A DNA stretch of 64,000 nt from Ephydatia muelleri (GCA_013339895.1 JABACO010000005.1:10043836-10107835); one strand, 5' to 3'. Positions 1-12,193 are shown, counted from the stretch's first letter. Notes: generated from the letters alone by a model not told the origin. Made by a program: numbers and translations.

Positions 1-318
1 CTCTAGCTACATTAAGCATGCCATCAACCCTTAGGAGTGCAGAGGCCCAAAAACATGCACTGCTTGCACTGCTATCCAGAGTGCCCTGAGTCCTGGTGCT
101 CTCGATTACTTGCTCTCGCAATGTAAACAGTAATGTAATAAAAGTAATGTACACCTGCATGCATAGCTGTCTGCCTTATAGATGAATTTGAGATGAGCTT
201 GTGTGTAAATAAAGTTCACACATAGTTTTATACAACAAAAACAACAAAAAAAACAAAACACTAAAAGCTCTATGCAATGACAATAACACTTAGGATTTTG
301 TATCCAACATAGTTAATG

Positions 319-2609
319 TTACATCTGTGGTAAATCCCTTTGTCCTGGTCTTGGCGCAGCACAGGTTTGTCCACTTGCCAAATTGAATGCATATACTAAG
401 TTCATCAGTGGAAACAGAGCGACAAGAACATAAGCTGCATCAGTAACCTCATGATATGTGAATTTCAATGCATCTGTTCTATAAGTATCGCAGTTTTGTT
501 GTGCTGTGCTTTCACATCCAAAATACAGCGCAATCGATTTTACTAAACTTTTGTTTGTTGTTGCATTTAATTCAATAGATGCAAGTGACATAATTCCAAG
601 CAGCAGATAGTAGCAGAACACGATGAGAATCTTTTTCTCAACTGAACCCAGAGGTGCATGATTTTTTGACTGCTGAACCCGTTGTGATATGTGTCTTTGT
701 ACAAGAATATGAATAATTGCATCCAGTAAGTGGTTTGCTTGCATTAAAAAAACTATGAAGCAGTACATCACCTCAATTAATTGAAGCTATAAACCAACGT
801 ATATTAAATCCCCATAAAATACAGTCTATCATCAAATAGATATGCATACATACCTTATGAGTAGTATAGAACACTGCTAACAGAAGTGATACTCCAATTG
901 GAGTTATTAGGCTGATGGGCAGAACAACAGCATAAAATCCAGCATCTGCATTTCTTGGGAGGCACAAAAGTGGTGGAAAGCGAGCATTGATAAAGCCACC
1001 AGTTCCACACACCACAGCAACAGAAGTGGCAGGTATCACAATTGCCATAATAACTATTACTATATGGATATATCTCATCCGATTCTTGGAGCTGAACATC
1101 ATGTAATGGAAAGGGCAGATCACAGTTGAAAAGATAATTAAAACATGACATATCCAAATTACAGCAATCTGCATCAGACACCAAACAAGAACAGCGCCTG
1201 GAAGCAACACAGAATAAAAAAAGAAATTGTGAGATGCATTAGCTTTTTAGTATATTTCATTTGTATAATGGATGAAGCATGTATTGTATGTACAAACAAA
1301 AATAGCAGTGAAAAGAAGGTTGTGTTGCATTTATTTGACATTGCTTTACGATTTTTTAATTAACCTTCAAATCGCCATGTGTCCTGTTTGATACATAGTG
1401 AACATACATTTTTCTTATCCACAGAACTAATAAAGGTCCTGTGGCTTCCAGAAAGCCATCTCCATTGAAATTGTGTCAAAAGAAGAGAAAAGATTTTTTT
1501 TTTTACATAAACCACCAGGGTGCAAAGAATCATATTTGATGTGAAATTCAAAGTCTTTCACCCTGATGTTATTGTGCAAAACAAAATGATACACATGGAA
1601 TATGAAATAAGCGCTTCAAATGTTGAATTACTCAGCTTATTTGATCCTTAATTTGTATTATGGTTGTGAGCAGAAATGAGGATCAAGGAGCAATTGTAAT
1701 CAAGAGCTTGTTGAAGCAATTTTTTTGCAAGCAAATGCATGTGGACATGCATAAAAACCCTGCATCACATATACACTCTCAGAAAGCTCTCAAACTCCAC
1801 TTTCATACCAAACAATAGAAGGTTTCAAAGGTTTCAACTAACTCCCCAATCCAGAACTATGATATACATCAGCCTTACCTGAAAATGCACAAAATTTCGA
1901 TGGGTGCTTCAAAGTAGCTATCCAATCTGGTGCAGTGCAATACAATGCTTTTGGGCTAATGAAATTGATAATTGTTACTATAACTGCAACAAGACAGAAA
2001 TAGAAAGCTCAAGTTCATATAAATACAAACTATAACATAAAATAATAAGTGCATGCGCAGCTCCTTTTAACTACATGTACACTAATAAGGGTCTCATAAA
2101 CCACAAGAGCCAGGCTACATTAATAGTTCCAATTAGAGCAGACAAATCAAAGCAATAGTTTTTCAGATGCATGTACATGTATACGTGCTAGTAATGAGAA
2201 GTCAGTACATACATGGCACATTATTATGTACGTAGTAACTGCATGCCATCTTGTATACATAGACCAACATACCAAGGACCAATATGATAAGGGTTTGGTA
2301 GACGACAAGAATTGAAGGAAATACAAGCCTAGAACAAAACAATATTAAATACAGAACACATTGCATCACTGTCGAATTTGACTTACATTCTTTCATAACG
2401 AGAGCAAGACACCAAGAAGAACAAGGTACCACATATCAACCCAATTACAGCTGCTATTATGACAATTGCATCATCAACTATTGCATTATTACTTCTCAGT
2501 GTCCAGTTTGGGCAAGAAGGTAAACAATAGTTGCCAATCAAAATAAAGTCTTGTCTGCAAGTGATGTTTCTCTGGCTGGTGGTTGGAACAACAGGAAGAT
2601 TTGGCAAAG
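319..2609 (-). CDS. orphan seven-transmembrane receptor, multi-exon, 5' end not found
   Basis: Predicted plasma-membrane receptor; ligand unknown. Reading the minus strand, exons are 2387-2609, 2273-2328, 1879-1983, 854-1197 and a last exon from about 690 down to the stop at 319. All visible donors are GT and acceptors AG, and phases agree at each join I checked. The first seen exon has a Cys-containing extracellular stretch (NYCLPSCPNW) and TM1; the next carries TM2; the third an extracellular loop with paired Cys (ALYC...KFCAF). The fourth holds TM3-TM5 with the motif TRFPP-like 'NARFPPLLC'. The last carries TM6-TM7 ending near LFPLMNLVYAF. The pattern resembles frizzled-like or otherwise unplaced 7TM proteins that I associate with sponges, and differs from the class C receptors next door. 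The exact start of the last exon is uncertain. Signal peptide and N-terminal exons must lie beyond 2609 and were not recognised. Confidence 0.7.
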
Positions 2610-4679
2610 CTGCAATGGATTTTTACCAAATTAATGATGAATTAACATATGTTCCCCAATATTTTCTGCTTTAAGTACCACAGCAAATTTACTCTTTACA
2701 ATATTTTTTGTCGCAATGTATGCATATGTCAATTGGTGAGATGTTAAGTCTATATAATTTTATTGAACACAATAGTAGGACTATGCCTTGTAAGTAGACA
2801 TTTAAAACATACAATGCAGCAATGTGCAAATCGTTCACAGTGTTGTATCCAGATCTACAATACGTCCTTGGTTATGTAAAGGCAGCATGTGCTGGTTATA
2901 CTATTAGCGATGCCCAGCATTATGTAACATAGGCCTATAGGTACAAGACTATATTGTCGCAATGCTGATCAGTGTACCTAAATTGTGTACACTAGACCTG
3001 GTGCAGTTGCACTTCACTTTATTACTTTTTAACTCTTTGAACGTCAAGTGCATATAAACATGCATGTTCACAAAACGAGAATTATCTGCCTCGCCATTCA
3101 TGCAGTGCTATGTGTTATATTGTGTTGATCAAAATCACTTTGAATATGCATACAAGTGCAATACTGACATGCATGTACTCCTATATCATGCTCGCTTCAC
3201 CCAACCCACTTGACATATAATTGGTGCCGCATCTGCTGTGCACGTCACTGTCATTACCAACTAGTCAACATACAGAGCAGGGGCCATCTACCTATAACTA
3301 GATTTGACCTAATTTTGAGGTGGTAGACCCATACCACCTCAAGGGAAAAACCTCACTTAGTGAGGAAAAAACCATGTCAATACTGCTCTGCCTAACACCC
3401 AAAATAAACAACACGATAGCAACAGGACCACTTGATTCCTTGTGGCTAGTCTGCCTCATCTTTTTGTACCAGGCTGCTTCAGTCTCGTACCTCCAACTTT
3501 GAACCTGCATGTGCAAAGACCCCACAACCCACCATAGGTTGCTTTCGGCGAGTTTAAGGGTGTGGGGGGGGGGGAGTTGCCACCACAGTAACCGTGCACT
3601 CGATGCCTAGATTGCTTACATACCCCCGAAATCCCTCTCTTATACTACCAGACCACATGGCTACTATGCGCAGGCAAATACACCACTCATCAACAGCTTG
3701 CCATGAGGTCTTAACTGTCCCTTGACCTTGCATCATCATATCGACACCTATCCATATGACCTCGCACCATCATAGACACCTATCCACAAGACCTTGCATC
3801 ATACCCTCTGCACATATTAGCACCATCACTGTTGGCTACTCTCAAACTGCATTCGTATAGGAGCATATTTTCTGTCTAATTCGTTCCTCAAACGACAGAA
3901 AAGTGTATACCCCATAACAAGTCATACAAATATTTGGTCCTGGTGTAAGTACATTTTGTGTGTCCATTATAACCCACTGCACCTTTTGTTGTAACAACCC
4001 ATAATGGTAACTTGCAAAAGGGGGGAGTGAACAGGCATGATATACTACACTGATCTGAGCTGGGCTACCCATTCTTGTTCTTGCAGCATTAACTCTTTCA
4101 TGGGCAACAGAGCAATATTGCGCCACAGGTTCTATACTAGAGCCACTCTGTTTATCTAAACAGTTAACACTTTGTAGTCAACAACATATTGATCAATTGT
4201 TCCCTGGTCATATAGTTGTTTGCTAACTACGTTTTCCTGCAACGCACAACACTTTTTTTTTTGCTCAACATGTGTACCATAATAATTGGCTTTGCCCACG
4301 ACAGAGTTAAAGTGATGCATTAGTGAAATCATCTGAATAATGGGGTTCTTTAGCCAGTGTGAGAGGAAACATAATTACTTTGTACATGGATTTATAAGGT
4401 TACAGTTCAGCAAGCATATGCATGCATCATTGAGCTGTGACTGATCAACACATTTTTGCATGCAATATTTAACTCATGCATGAATGGTGTAACGGTTGTG
4501 TGTGCATGCATGCATATATACGCACTTGGCGTTCAAAGAGTTAAGCTTCTTCTATAATTTATAGGCCTTTAAATAAAACTTACTGGTGATTTGATGGTTG
4601 GCGGTGCAAAAAGTGGTACAGTACTGCTACCGTGCATGGGTTTGATAGGGTTTGATAGGCTTATCAAACCACACTGTAC
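2610..4679. other. gene-poor stretch upstream of the orphan receptor
   Basis: No coding exon is convincing on either strand. It should contain the missing first exon or exons of the minus-strand receptor. A run of G near 3563-3573 and scattered AT-rich sequence are the only features seen. Confidence 0.4.
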
Positions 4680-4798
4680 TGCAGTACACATTCACTGGAC
4701 TGACCAATAACACAGTCTACACTGTCTCAGTGGTGGCCATCAACTCTGCTGGGAGCAGTAGTCCTGCAAAAATAACTGGAAGAACAGGCATTAACTAG
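4680..4798 (+). pseudogene. fibronectin type III domain fragment
   Basis: An open segment of about 38 codons reads as the C-terminal half of an FN3 domain: the strand-E to strand-G pattern 'YTFTGLTNNTVYTVSVVAIN' followed by 'SAGSSSP' and a stop at 4796-4798. An in-frame stop lies shortly upstream near 4650. The sequence ACTGCAG just before the domain could be a splice acceptor, so this may be a terminal exon, but no partner exon or gene was found. FN3 domains are extracellular adhesion or receptor modules; here it is most likely a relic. Confidence 0.5.
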
Positions 4799-5056
4799 TC
4801 ACTGTCACTAGGCCAAAATGGCAGTACTGCATACGTTGTTTCCTTGCTTTTTGCACCACCATTCCTGCATCCAACAAATCACTTTCTCAATACAGAGGTT
4901 TGGAATTTGTAAATGATTTATACCGTTCCCAATCCAATTATTCTATAATTTATGCTTACATGTTCAATGTAATAGCGCGTTGAATTAGGCCTAGCAATGC
5001 AAACTTCAGGTTACGGCAATGAGTTGTAAGGTTTGCCTCCGGAAGCGGTTTACTGC

Positions 5057-5160
5057 AGGGGCGGATCCAGGATTTTGGGAAAGGGGGGGTCTGATAAAAA
5101 TATTCACAACTGGGGGAGGGTACGGGAGGGGGGCGTGCCCCCTCCCGTGACAGCAAGAGG
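5057..5160. repeat. G-rich dispersed repeat, first of two copies
   Basis: A segment starting with GGGGCGGATCCAGG and containing GGGTCTGATAA and GGGGGAGGGTAC recurs in the same orientation at about 23713-23805. Because receptor copies A and B are mutually inverted but these two segments are not, it is an independent dispersed repeat and not part of the receptor duplication. Its ends look transposon-derived; the family was not identified. Confidence 0.5.
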
Positions 5161-5625
5161 GTCTGTCTGCAATCAATGTAGCCTGGTCATCTACTGCAGA
5201 TGAGTTTAGTGTAATCATGTATACCTTTGGCTCTTCGACCATTGTTTGCACTGTTGGAGTTTATTTTTCTTTGGATGCCAGGTAAACAGCTGGGTCATAT
5301 AGTGTAGCACTGTGAGCATGATATAGCTATTGTTGCATGGTCATGCCACATTGCAAGTGTACGTGTTTCCGTCCCTCTACTTGGATGTCTTCAACATGTA
5401 CTTGTCCATTTTTTACCATGCATTTGTGGATTGTGTATAGAGAACAAGCTACCCAAGCTGTATTCCAAAGCAACTAAATACGTATTTAGAACGTCAAGAG
5501 GAATGTGTGGCAGAAAATGTGAGGCCATCTTCCAATACAAGGAGTTATACACGTAAAATATTATGCATGAATACACGAAAACCATTATTTCAAGTTCACA
5601 AACAATTTTGCCTGATTTGGCCAAG

Positions 5626-7887
5626 TCACTTCCTGTGCCAAATCATAATCCTCTCTTTGACAACCCTGTAAACTGGTGGGAGGAGCAACAGAAATACGCA
5701 CAGGTAAACAGAAACCATCAACAGGACAAACCATGCAACGAATAAGGATTTGTGACGTGCTTCAGAATCCATATTTAGTGTCATCAAAATCAAAAGAGTA
5801 GGCAGTCCAACTCCACCAGATATAAACAACAGTGTTGAAAGAAGGAGAATGTTGCCTGTTTTAAAGTTCTTAATGGAAATGGACCTTGTCAGAAATGAAA
5901 TAAACCCTGCAATGGTACAGAGGATACCTTCGTATGCCAGAAGAATCCCAAACCACATTATTGGGAAGCGCTTGCCATTCATGATACATGACTCAAATAC
6001 AATGAGTTGTGGCTTCTCTGTTTTGGTGTTGAAGTTTAAGTCCGAAATGACAATAATTGGGTCCAAATACATCCACAATGAACAGATTATAACATTGGGC
6101 ACAGTAAATGCTATGACAATTGCCATCAGAATGGCATCATTCAGTGGCTTACCACCTGTTGGAGGTCGAAGATTTCTGGCAGATAATACAAGTAATCGAT
6201 ACAAGCGACACAATTTTACTATAACAGTTGCATAAACTAATGTGAAACCAATGCTGACTGTCCATGGTATTATATTGCAAAGATACGTTTTCACATGCAG
6301 TGAAAAGAAGAATCTTTCTGTTACACTTAATATAGTGATGCCTATTGATAAGGAGTAACATCCAACATAGGCTAGATGGTTTAGTCTGTAGCTTGAGGCC
6401 CTGACTGAACTGTGTTCTCGGAACACTATGTTAAATGCATTTATCAAGGCAACAACTACAAATGCCACTAGGACAAAAAGCAGAGAAGTAACTGACATTG
6501 CCAAAGATATTTTGCACTTTTTGATAGGAGTCGACAGAAGTGGCACATTTTGTGAAGTAAATCGCAGGTGGTCATTATCAAGATAAACTGCAATGTCATG
6601 AGCTTCTCCTGAGACAAATTGCGCCAGAAGGACACTACCAAGTGTAAATCTGGTGCCATTGCCATAACTATTCACACCTGAAGCTCCAACAAATCTAGTT
6701 TTAGACACTTCGTTCTGAATTCTGTTTGCAATGGTTGGATTGCCATACCCATACTCACACAGTGTCTTGTTATTTGCTTTCATCCATCCATCAGTGGCGT
6801 TTAAAGCTAAAGCCAAGATCCAAATTGCATCATGAAAATTATTTCCAAGCGGACTAATTGTAGCTATTCTCACTGGTTTTCCATATTTCCCTGAATTGTA
6901 GCGATTAACTGCATTACTGTACTCCTTTTTGTATTCACTGTATGTCATTCCTGAGTCCATCTTATCATCATTGTCTGGCTCATAATTAAAATCAATTGAA
7001 ATAGAGTTGTTCAATGCAATTAACATATCCTCTTTGTTACAACTATACCATCTGTTTCCATACTGAAGCTCAGTTGCTGAAAAGTCCTCAAGTTTTTGGT
7101 ACAGAAATATCCACTGGTATTTAGGAAATAACATTCTTTTATGGAATACCATGCACATCAACCTTTTTGCCAAAACAGTGTCACAAGCTGCCAATACTAC
7201 ATGTGCAGGTGAGGAATCCATACTATCAAGAGGTATGTAGTTTTCTGTGAGAATTGATGAAAAGGCTATCGTATAATCCTTCATTCGCTTAACTTTAATA
7301 GAAAGATCTTGGAACACTGAATAAAAAGAGGTGTTGTCCTGATATAGAACCGCTATGTGTGTCCACCCACTGTGTCTCATTAGAGCAGTCAAAGCATCAA
7401 CAAATCTCAGTATAGAAGGTGTAGTTCCCATCGAATAAGGATACAATGTGGCATTCCCTAAAATTGAAGCACTGCTCATGTGAATGTTGATCAAAGCAAT
7501 CCCATCTTTTGCAGTGACTAGACCAACTCTCTCAGCTGAATCATAACACCATGGCCCAACTAGTCCAACAATATTCTTCTCACTGTAAAATATTTCCTTA
7601 ACTAGAACTCTTTCCGAAAGTTCAAGTACAGCTGCACCACATCCTGCCTGCCCATCAATGAGCTCCAGATGATAGTCCCCCAAAATATCTGATCGTTTGT
7701 TGATCGCTTCCAATGCTAAGTAGCCAGCTGGTATGATGTCTGGACCATCACTGCGGACAACAGTGAACATTGTGGAAGGGTAGGGAAGTATGGAAAGAAT
7801 ATTCAAAACACATCTCCGATTAGGGATTTCATTTGCCTGCAACAAACTGAGCACTTCAACCAATAAGAGAATGTGGGTGAGCCCCAT
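5626..7887 (-). CDS. GABA-B-like class C GPCR, copy A (intact, single exon)
   Basis: 753-residue receptor in one uninterrupted exon. The ATG at 7887 is chosen because it starts a good signal peptide (MGLTHILLLVEVLSLLQA) and the upstream in-frame extension begins with TTG. Residues about 20-455 form a periplasmic-binding-protein-like (Venus flytrap) ligand domain, with 'GLVGPWCYDSAERVG' and 'HSGWTHIAVLYQ' typical of the ANF-receptor fold. There is no Cys-rich linker domain, as in GABA-B and unlike mGluR. The 7TM domain runs from about 460 to 745, with 'LVYATVIVKLCRLYRLL' and an 'RPPTGGKPLND' loop. The C-tail is only some 12 residues, so the coiled coil used by GABA-B subunits for heterodimerisation is absent. 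Two neighbouring paralogues (B and C) are broken. Agonist unknown. TTACAG 14-19 bases upstream of the ATG, conserved in all copies, suggests an intron in the 5'UTR. Confidence 0.88.
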   Translation of the reverse strand: MGLTHILLLVEVLSLLQANEIPNRRCVLNILSILPYPSTMFTVVRSDGPDIIPAGYLALEAINKRSDILGDYHLELIDGQAGCGAAVLELSERVLVKEIFYSEKNIVGLVGPWCYDSAERVGLVTAKDGIALINIHMSSASILGNATLYPYSMGTTPSILRFVDALTALMRHSGWTHIAVLYQDNTSFYSVFQDLSIKVKRMKDYTIAFSSILTENYIPLDSMDSSPAHVVLAACDTVLAKRLMCMVFHKRMLFPKYQWIFLYQKLEDFSATELQYGNRWYSCNKEDMLIALNNSISIDFNYEPDNDDKMDSGMTYSEYKKEYSNAVNRYNSGKYGKPVRIATISPLGNNFHDAIWILALALNATDGWMKANNKTLCEYGYGNPTIANRIQNEVSKTRFVGASGVNSYGNGTRFTLGSVLLAQFVSGEAHDIAVYLDNDHLRFTSQNVPLLSTPIKKCKISLAMSVTSLLFVLVAFVVVALINAFNIVFREHSSVRASSYRLNHLAYVGCYSLSIGITILSVTERFFFSLHVKTYLCNIIPWTVSIGFTLVYATVIVKLCRLYRLLVLSARNLRPPTGGKPLNDAILMAIVIAFTVPNVIICSLWMYLDPIIVISDLNFNTKTEKPQLIVFESCIMNGKRFPIMWFGILLAYEGILCTIAGFISFLTRSISIKNFKTGNILLLSTLLFISGGVGLPTLLILMTLNMDSEARHKSLFVAWFVLLMVSVYLCVFLLLLPPVYRVVKERIMIWHRK

Positions 7888-9055
7888 GATCTGTAGGTCC
7901 GCTGTAATGTACAAGATATATAGATAATTACTAGAAACTCCCATTCTAAAACTAAAATCAAGTGTAATTTTATTCCAAAGTAAAATGCTATCATTCTTTC
8001 CCATTCTTAATTCAAAGGTTGCATAAGACAATTATTTATTCATCTTAGTAGCCATTATACGATGCATTTCTAGTTAAAGCAGATGAAGTATTTTAAACAA
8101 CATTGTACTATTGCTACATGATGATATGCACCACAAAGGAGTAAACTGATATCATCAAAATATAAATTAACTCATTTTTTGGGATAAGAATTCTAATTAG
8201 ACTAACCAAAATAATTATTATGATGAAAAACAGTAGAGTGCATTGGGACAATTCTTATTACTGAAATAACTACCAATAAATGTGCAGTGTCCAACAAACA
8301 CGATTTCTTATAAATATTGCATCCATTTCACTAAAATTCAAACCAACTAATAAAATTTTGCTCGAACAGTCCTTTGTTCTTTAATTTACTTCAAAACTGA
8401 CATATTAAAATTAATTATTTTGTCACTTCATTATATTAGTTTAGAGGGACTTAATTTAGCCGACTGCTTATCGTTACTACTTTGCTGATGCCAACACTAA
8501 TTGCATAATTAGAATACATTATAACAAAAATTAATTTGTAAATAAAGCTCTAATAAGGTTCATAATCTAATTTTGCTGATACAACACTATTTGAATAATT
8601 TAATGAACAAAAATTAGCGGTTTTAGTTCAGATTTGCGAGTGTTCAAGAGCATTGTGCTCATTCGTGGACACTTACTATGCAATTTGGTAAACATGATTG
8701 TATACTTAATCTCCATATGCTTACACCAGTACTATGAAGCTTGTTGGCAAATTTAGCAAGCAATCAATTGTATAGTGTACACAGTCACTAGATACACAGC
8801 ATACTTAGGCACTGGTGTGCAGCATGCTAAATATGTTTTATAACATAATAATGATACAACTAGCAATGAATGTGATTAGAACGTCGGACTATACATCCAT
8901 GTAAAGATGGCAGATTTTTCAAGTTGAATTACCAAGATACTATACTAGGAATCTTGGTGAAAAGGGGAGAAAAAACACTATTGGTTATAGTTTTTTGTGT
9001 TTGGCAGTGGTTGATGCATGGTGTCCAATCAAGCAGTACAGTAATCATTACCTCG
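7888..9055. other. 5' flank of receptor A, shared with the flanks of B and C
   Basis: AT-rich non-coding sequence with the presumed promoter and 5'UTR of copy A. Segments near 8735-8890 match, in inverse orientation, about 20380-20530 upstream of B, and in the same orientation about 27000-27300 upstream of C. These are the duplicated promoter-proximal regions. No core promoter motif was assigned. Confidence 0.5.
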
Positions 9056-9178
9056 TGTTTAGGATCAGGTGACATTTGGTAGGGGTGTGTGTAGAATTAG
9101 AGACGTAGCGTGCATGAGTGTGGTTGTACTGAAGTTGTATCTGTGTGCATCGGATCAGGATTCACTATACCGAGAAAC
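9056..9178 (+). repeat. 5' LTR of the Gypsy element
   Basis: Starts TGTTTAGGATCAGG directly after target duplication CCTCG. Its last 60 bases (from GTGTGGTTGTACTG at about 9117) recur at 15210-15280. The terminal CA is not preserved on this side. Confidence 0.75.
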
Positions 9179-9262
9179 TTGGTGTCAGGAGTGGGATCTC
9201 TATAAGTGAGTTGAAGAGATAGAGTCGACTAGCAAGATGGTTACAGGTGGAGTTACAGTCAG

Positions 9263-10100
9263 ATGGAGAAGTATTTAGCCCCTGCACCAATAGGCGAAGG
9301 TGACCTAAATGACGGGTGGCTGAGGTTCAAGAGAGAGTTTCAACAGTTCCTGATTGCGATCAGGAATGGAGACGCAACAGAACAGGTGAAATTGGCAATT
9401 TTCCTGCGAAACGCTGGCCCGCAGGTAAATGATCTGTATGAAATGATGGAATTCGATAGTGAGGCAGACCGGGGCAAATTCAGTGTCGTTTCTGGCAAAC
9501 TGGATGGGCTGAGCATGCACAGAACAAGCAAGCATGTGATACGGGACAATTTAAGCAAGCTGGCAGAGCGATTGACTTGTTTGTGATGGAGATTTGAAAA
9601 GAAGCCAGAGATTGCCAGTTTGGAGATCTAAAGGCTGACCTCACGCTCCATGTACTACTCAGAGGGATTGATGACTAACGGATGAGACGCAGGCTGTTTG
9701 AGACTGATAATTTAGATTTGGCAAAGGCCATATGAATACGAATGTGCCAGACAATGGAGGCAACGGCTGCAGACCTGCAGCACTTAGGGAGTAAGAAAAC
9801 AGGTGGTTGAAGGAGAGACAGCAGGAGTGACAGCGGTAGAAAAGAAGAGGTCACAGGACAAAGAAGACTCAGAAGAAGTGGCAGCAATAGGGAAACAGAG
9901 TTGGAAAGGCCCAGGAAGAAAACAGGATCGGCAGTGGGAAGAGAGGAGACTGGAATCAAGTCAGCCTGGAAAACAGTGGCCCAGTTGAGCAGGATGTTCC
10001 AGATGTGGTTATAATGAACATAAACCAAGACAGTGCCCCGCATATGGAAAGAAATGTGCCAAATGTCAAGTACTTGGCCATTTTGCTAGAGTATGTCGGG
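9263..10100 (+). pseudogene. Gypsy gag
   Basis: Capsid-like segment from ATG 9263, stopped at 9586, then continuing in decayed form. At about 9985-10095 there are two CCHC zinc knuckles (CSRCGYNEHKPRQC and CAKCQVLGHFARVC), which in the family bind element RNA. The stop at 9584-9586 and loss of frame between capsid and knuckles show it is inactive. Confidence 0.8.
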
Positions 10101-10411
10101 CAAAGGACAGATCCACTCACATGATATCGGATACCCTGTCGGAGTCAGGGTCAGAGGAAGCAGTGCTACTCATTACAGTTAAGAAGAGAGGAAAAAAATT
10201 ACTAGCAAAGGTGCCTCTTACAGGAAGAGCTCAAGTTGAGGTGATTGAATGTCAGCTGGACACTGCGGCATCGTGCAACGCGATGTCAGTCCAAGACTAT
10301 GAAAAACTTGGGAAACCAAAGTTCGGAAACAGCAGAGCAACACTGAGCATGTATGATGGAACAGCCAGGAAATCGTTAGGAGTCGTTCGAGTAGATGTGA
10401 GTAATAGAGAA

Positions 10412-10438
10412 CAGGGGCGGCGGAAGCGTATTATATTT

Positions 10439-10470
<32 letters not shown>

Positions 10471-12146
10471 ACGGAACAAAATGATAATTATATTCATTGT
10501 TACTGATAGGAAACGTACGTATCATATTTGGGAACAAGATGATAATTATTTCATTGCTACTGAAATTACAAAGTACTAGTATAACTTCCAAAATATCTGG
10601 TGCGTTCATCATTTGCATTGGTGAATTCTACAGCAACATCAGTAACGTTAATGGAGAAGTCAGTCAACTCTTTGTGAACATGCAGCAGGAAACAGTTGTT
10701 CAGCCTTTTCTCAGTCATGGTCAATCTCAGATATGTAAACAGACGCCTAAGAGCACAGAAACTTCTCTCAGATGTGCATGATGTGATGGGAATGGTTAGA
10801 TACAATCAAAGTAACTTATATGTACCTCAGAAAGCACATTTCTGTTTGCATGCTTGGCCAAAGCATCACAAATTGACCTTACACTAGTAAGTTTTTTAAC
10901 TTCTGGCAGCTCCACATGAATGACATCCACAACAATTCCTAGTTGCTTTTCAAGCTTTTCTACAGTGAACTCCTGTCTATACACAGAATCATTGAAATCG
11001 GAAAGCTCCTGTATGCATTCCTCTCCATTTGCAGACTTCAGTAATAATGACTCTAAGGTAACAATTGGTTTCATTACTTCTCTTTGCCCAAAACGATCAT
11101 GCAGTTCCTGGATTAAAAGGTCACATGCTTTCTTATAATGTTATCAAATCCCCTTGTAGTAAACGCATCGTCACATTTATTTGCAGCTTGCAAAAATGTG
11201 TTATGTTTGTGACAATATCGGCAATACAAAAAAAAACACCTTCTTTTTTTTGTCAGGCACAACGTAATCCATGAATATTTTTCGTACCACAAACATGTAA
11301 ATTACCTTCCATTTTTAGAAATTTGCTGAAAAATCGCTTTCTGTTTAGGCTGATACGCTTCCATTTCATTACTACAGCATATGGATGAGCACTCCAACAA
11401 ACCTGTTGTATCGTGGTCACTTATTGTTGCAGCACTGTCCAGGTCCACTGACGCATCAGTGACTTGAGCCACAGGTACACATGTTGTTTCTTGTTGTGCA
11501 ATCTTACAGATACTACATGTTGTATTGCAATTGATCGTACGCTGACTCCTTTTTGGTGTTGCTCCTTCTGGATTCTTTTCAACTTCCGACCATCATCACT
11601 CAACAAAACTTGTCGCCTCTTCATTGGCAGCAAATTAAAGTAATGCGTCTCGGGAACAAAACACAGGTCAGAATCACAGCTGTAGATAATATGCCTTTCA
11701 AAGCCTACCAGTACGATAATAGAATAAATCGCCAAATCCCATGCAACGAACTCCGGGACAGCAAGTTGAATCTCACACTTCAGTTGACAAACTGGACAAA
11801 AACAACTCAGTACTACTCCTAAATGCAGCGGCGAACCAGAACAAACTGAATTGCTAAAGGCAAAGCAGAACGAATCTCACTAACCTTAACACGAGCGATG
11901 GATAAATCAGAATACGGCACGTTTTTAACACATTGCCCGTTCACTCGCAGAGTTGCACTTCATATGCTGCATAATTGGGCCCCCCCCGTATTAGGCCCCC
12001 CCCGTATTAGGCCCGTAATGGTATCCACCAAATCGAGCGATGGGAATCCAACAACCGACAATAATTAGATACTGATACGGCAGTATACATGTACGATCGA
12101 TCGTATATTGTCATAATTTAAATTTGGGGGGGCTAAAGCACCCCCT

Positions 12147-12179
<33 letters not shown>

Positions 12180-12193
12180 TTCCGCCGCCCCTG
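10412..12193 (-). mobile_element. hAT-like DNA transposon nested in the Gypsy pol
   Basis: 1782 bp with terminal inverted repeats CAGGGGCGGCGGAAG and its complement, and target duplication GAGAA at 10407-10411 and 12194-12198. Removing the element plus one GAGAA restores the Gypsy reading frame exactly, which proves the boundaries. Minus-strand coding debris includes a hAT C-terminal dimerisation region at about 10566-10805 (TSERSFCALRRLFTYLR, then RLNNCFLLHVHKE), further transposase at about 10796-11074, and a fragment at about 11421-11735. The catalytic middle is missing. Runs of 28 G (10439-10466) and 31 C (12149-12179) sit just inside the two ends. Non-autonomous, dead copy. Confidence 0.88.
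11979..12016. repeat. short tandem repeat of GGCCCCCCCCGTATTA
   Basis: Two adjacent copies of an 18-19 base unit, plus a partial third, inside the nested hAT-like element. Probably replication slippage at C-rich sequence. Confidence 0.6.

Noticed and set aside
5849-6235. 128-codon frame opposite receptor A (also 22537-22923 opposite B)
   Set aside because: Antisense shadow of the conserved 7TM region, recurring only because the receptors are duplicated.
7888-8031. 48-residue N-terminal extension of receptor A
   Set aside because: The extension begins with TTG, precedes a clear signal peptide, and contains a probable splice acceptor; ATG 7887 is preferred.
9305-9558. Minus-strand frames in the gag region
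   Set aside because: Shadows of the plus-strand gag coding sequence.
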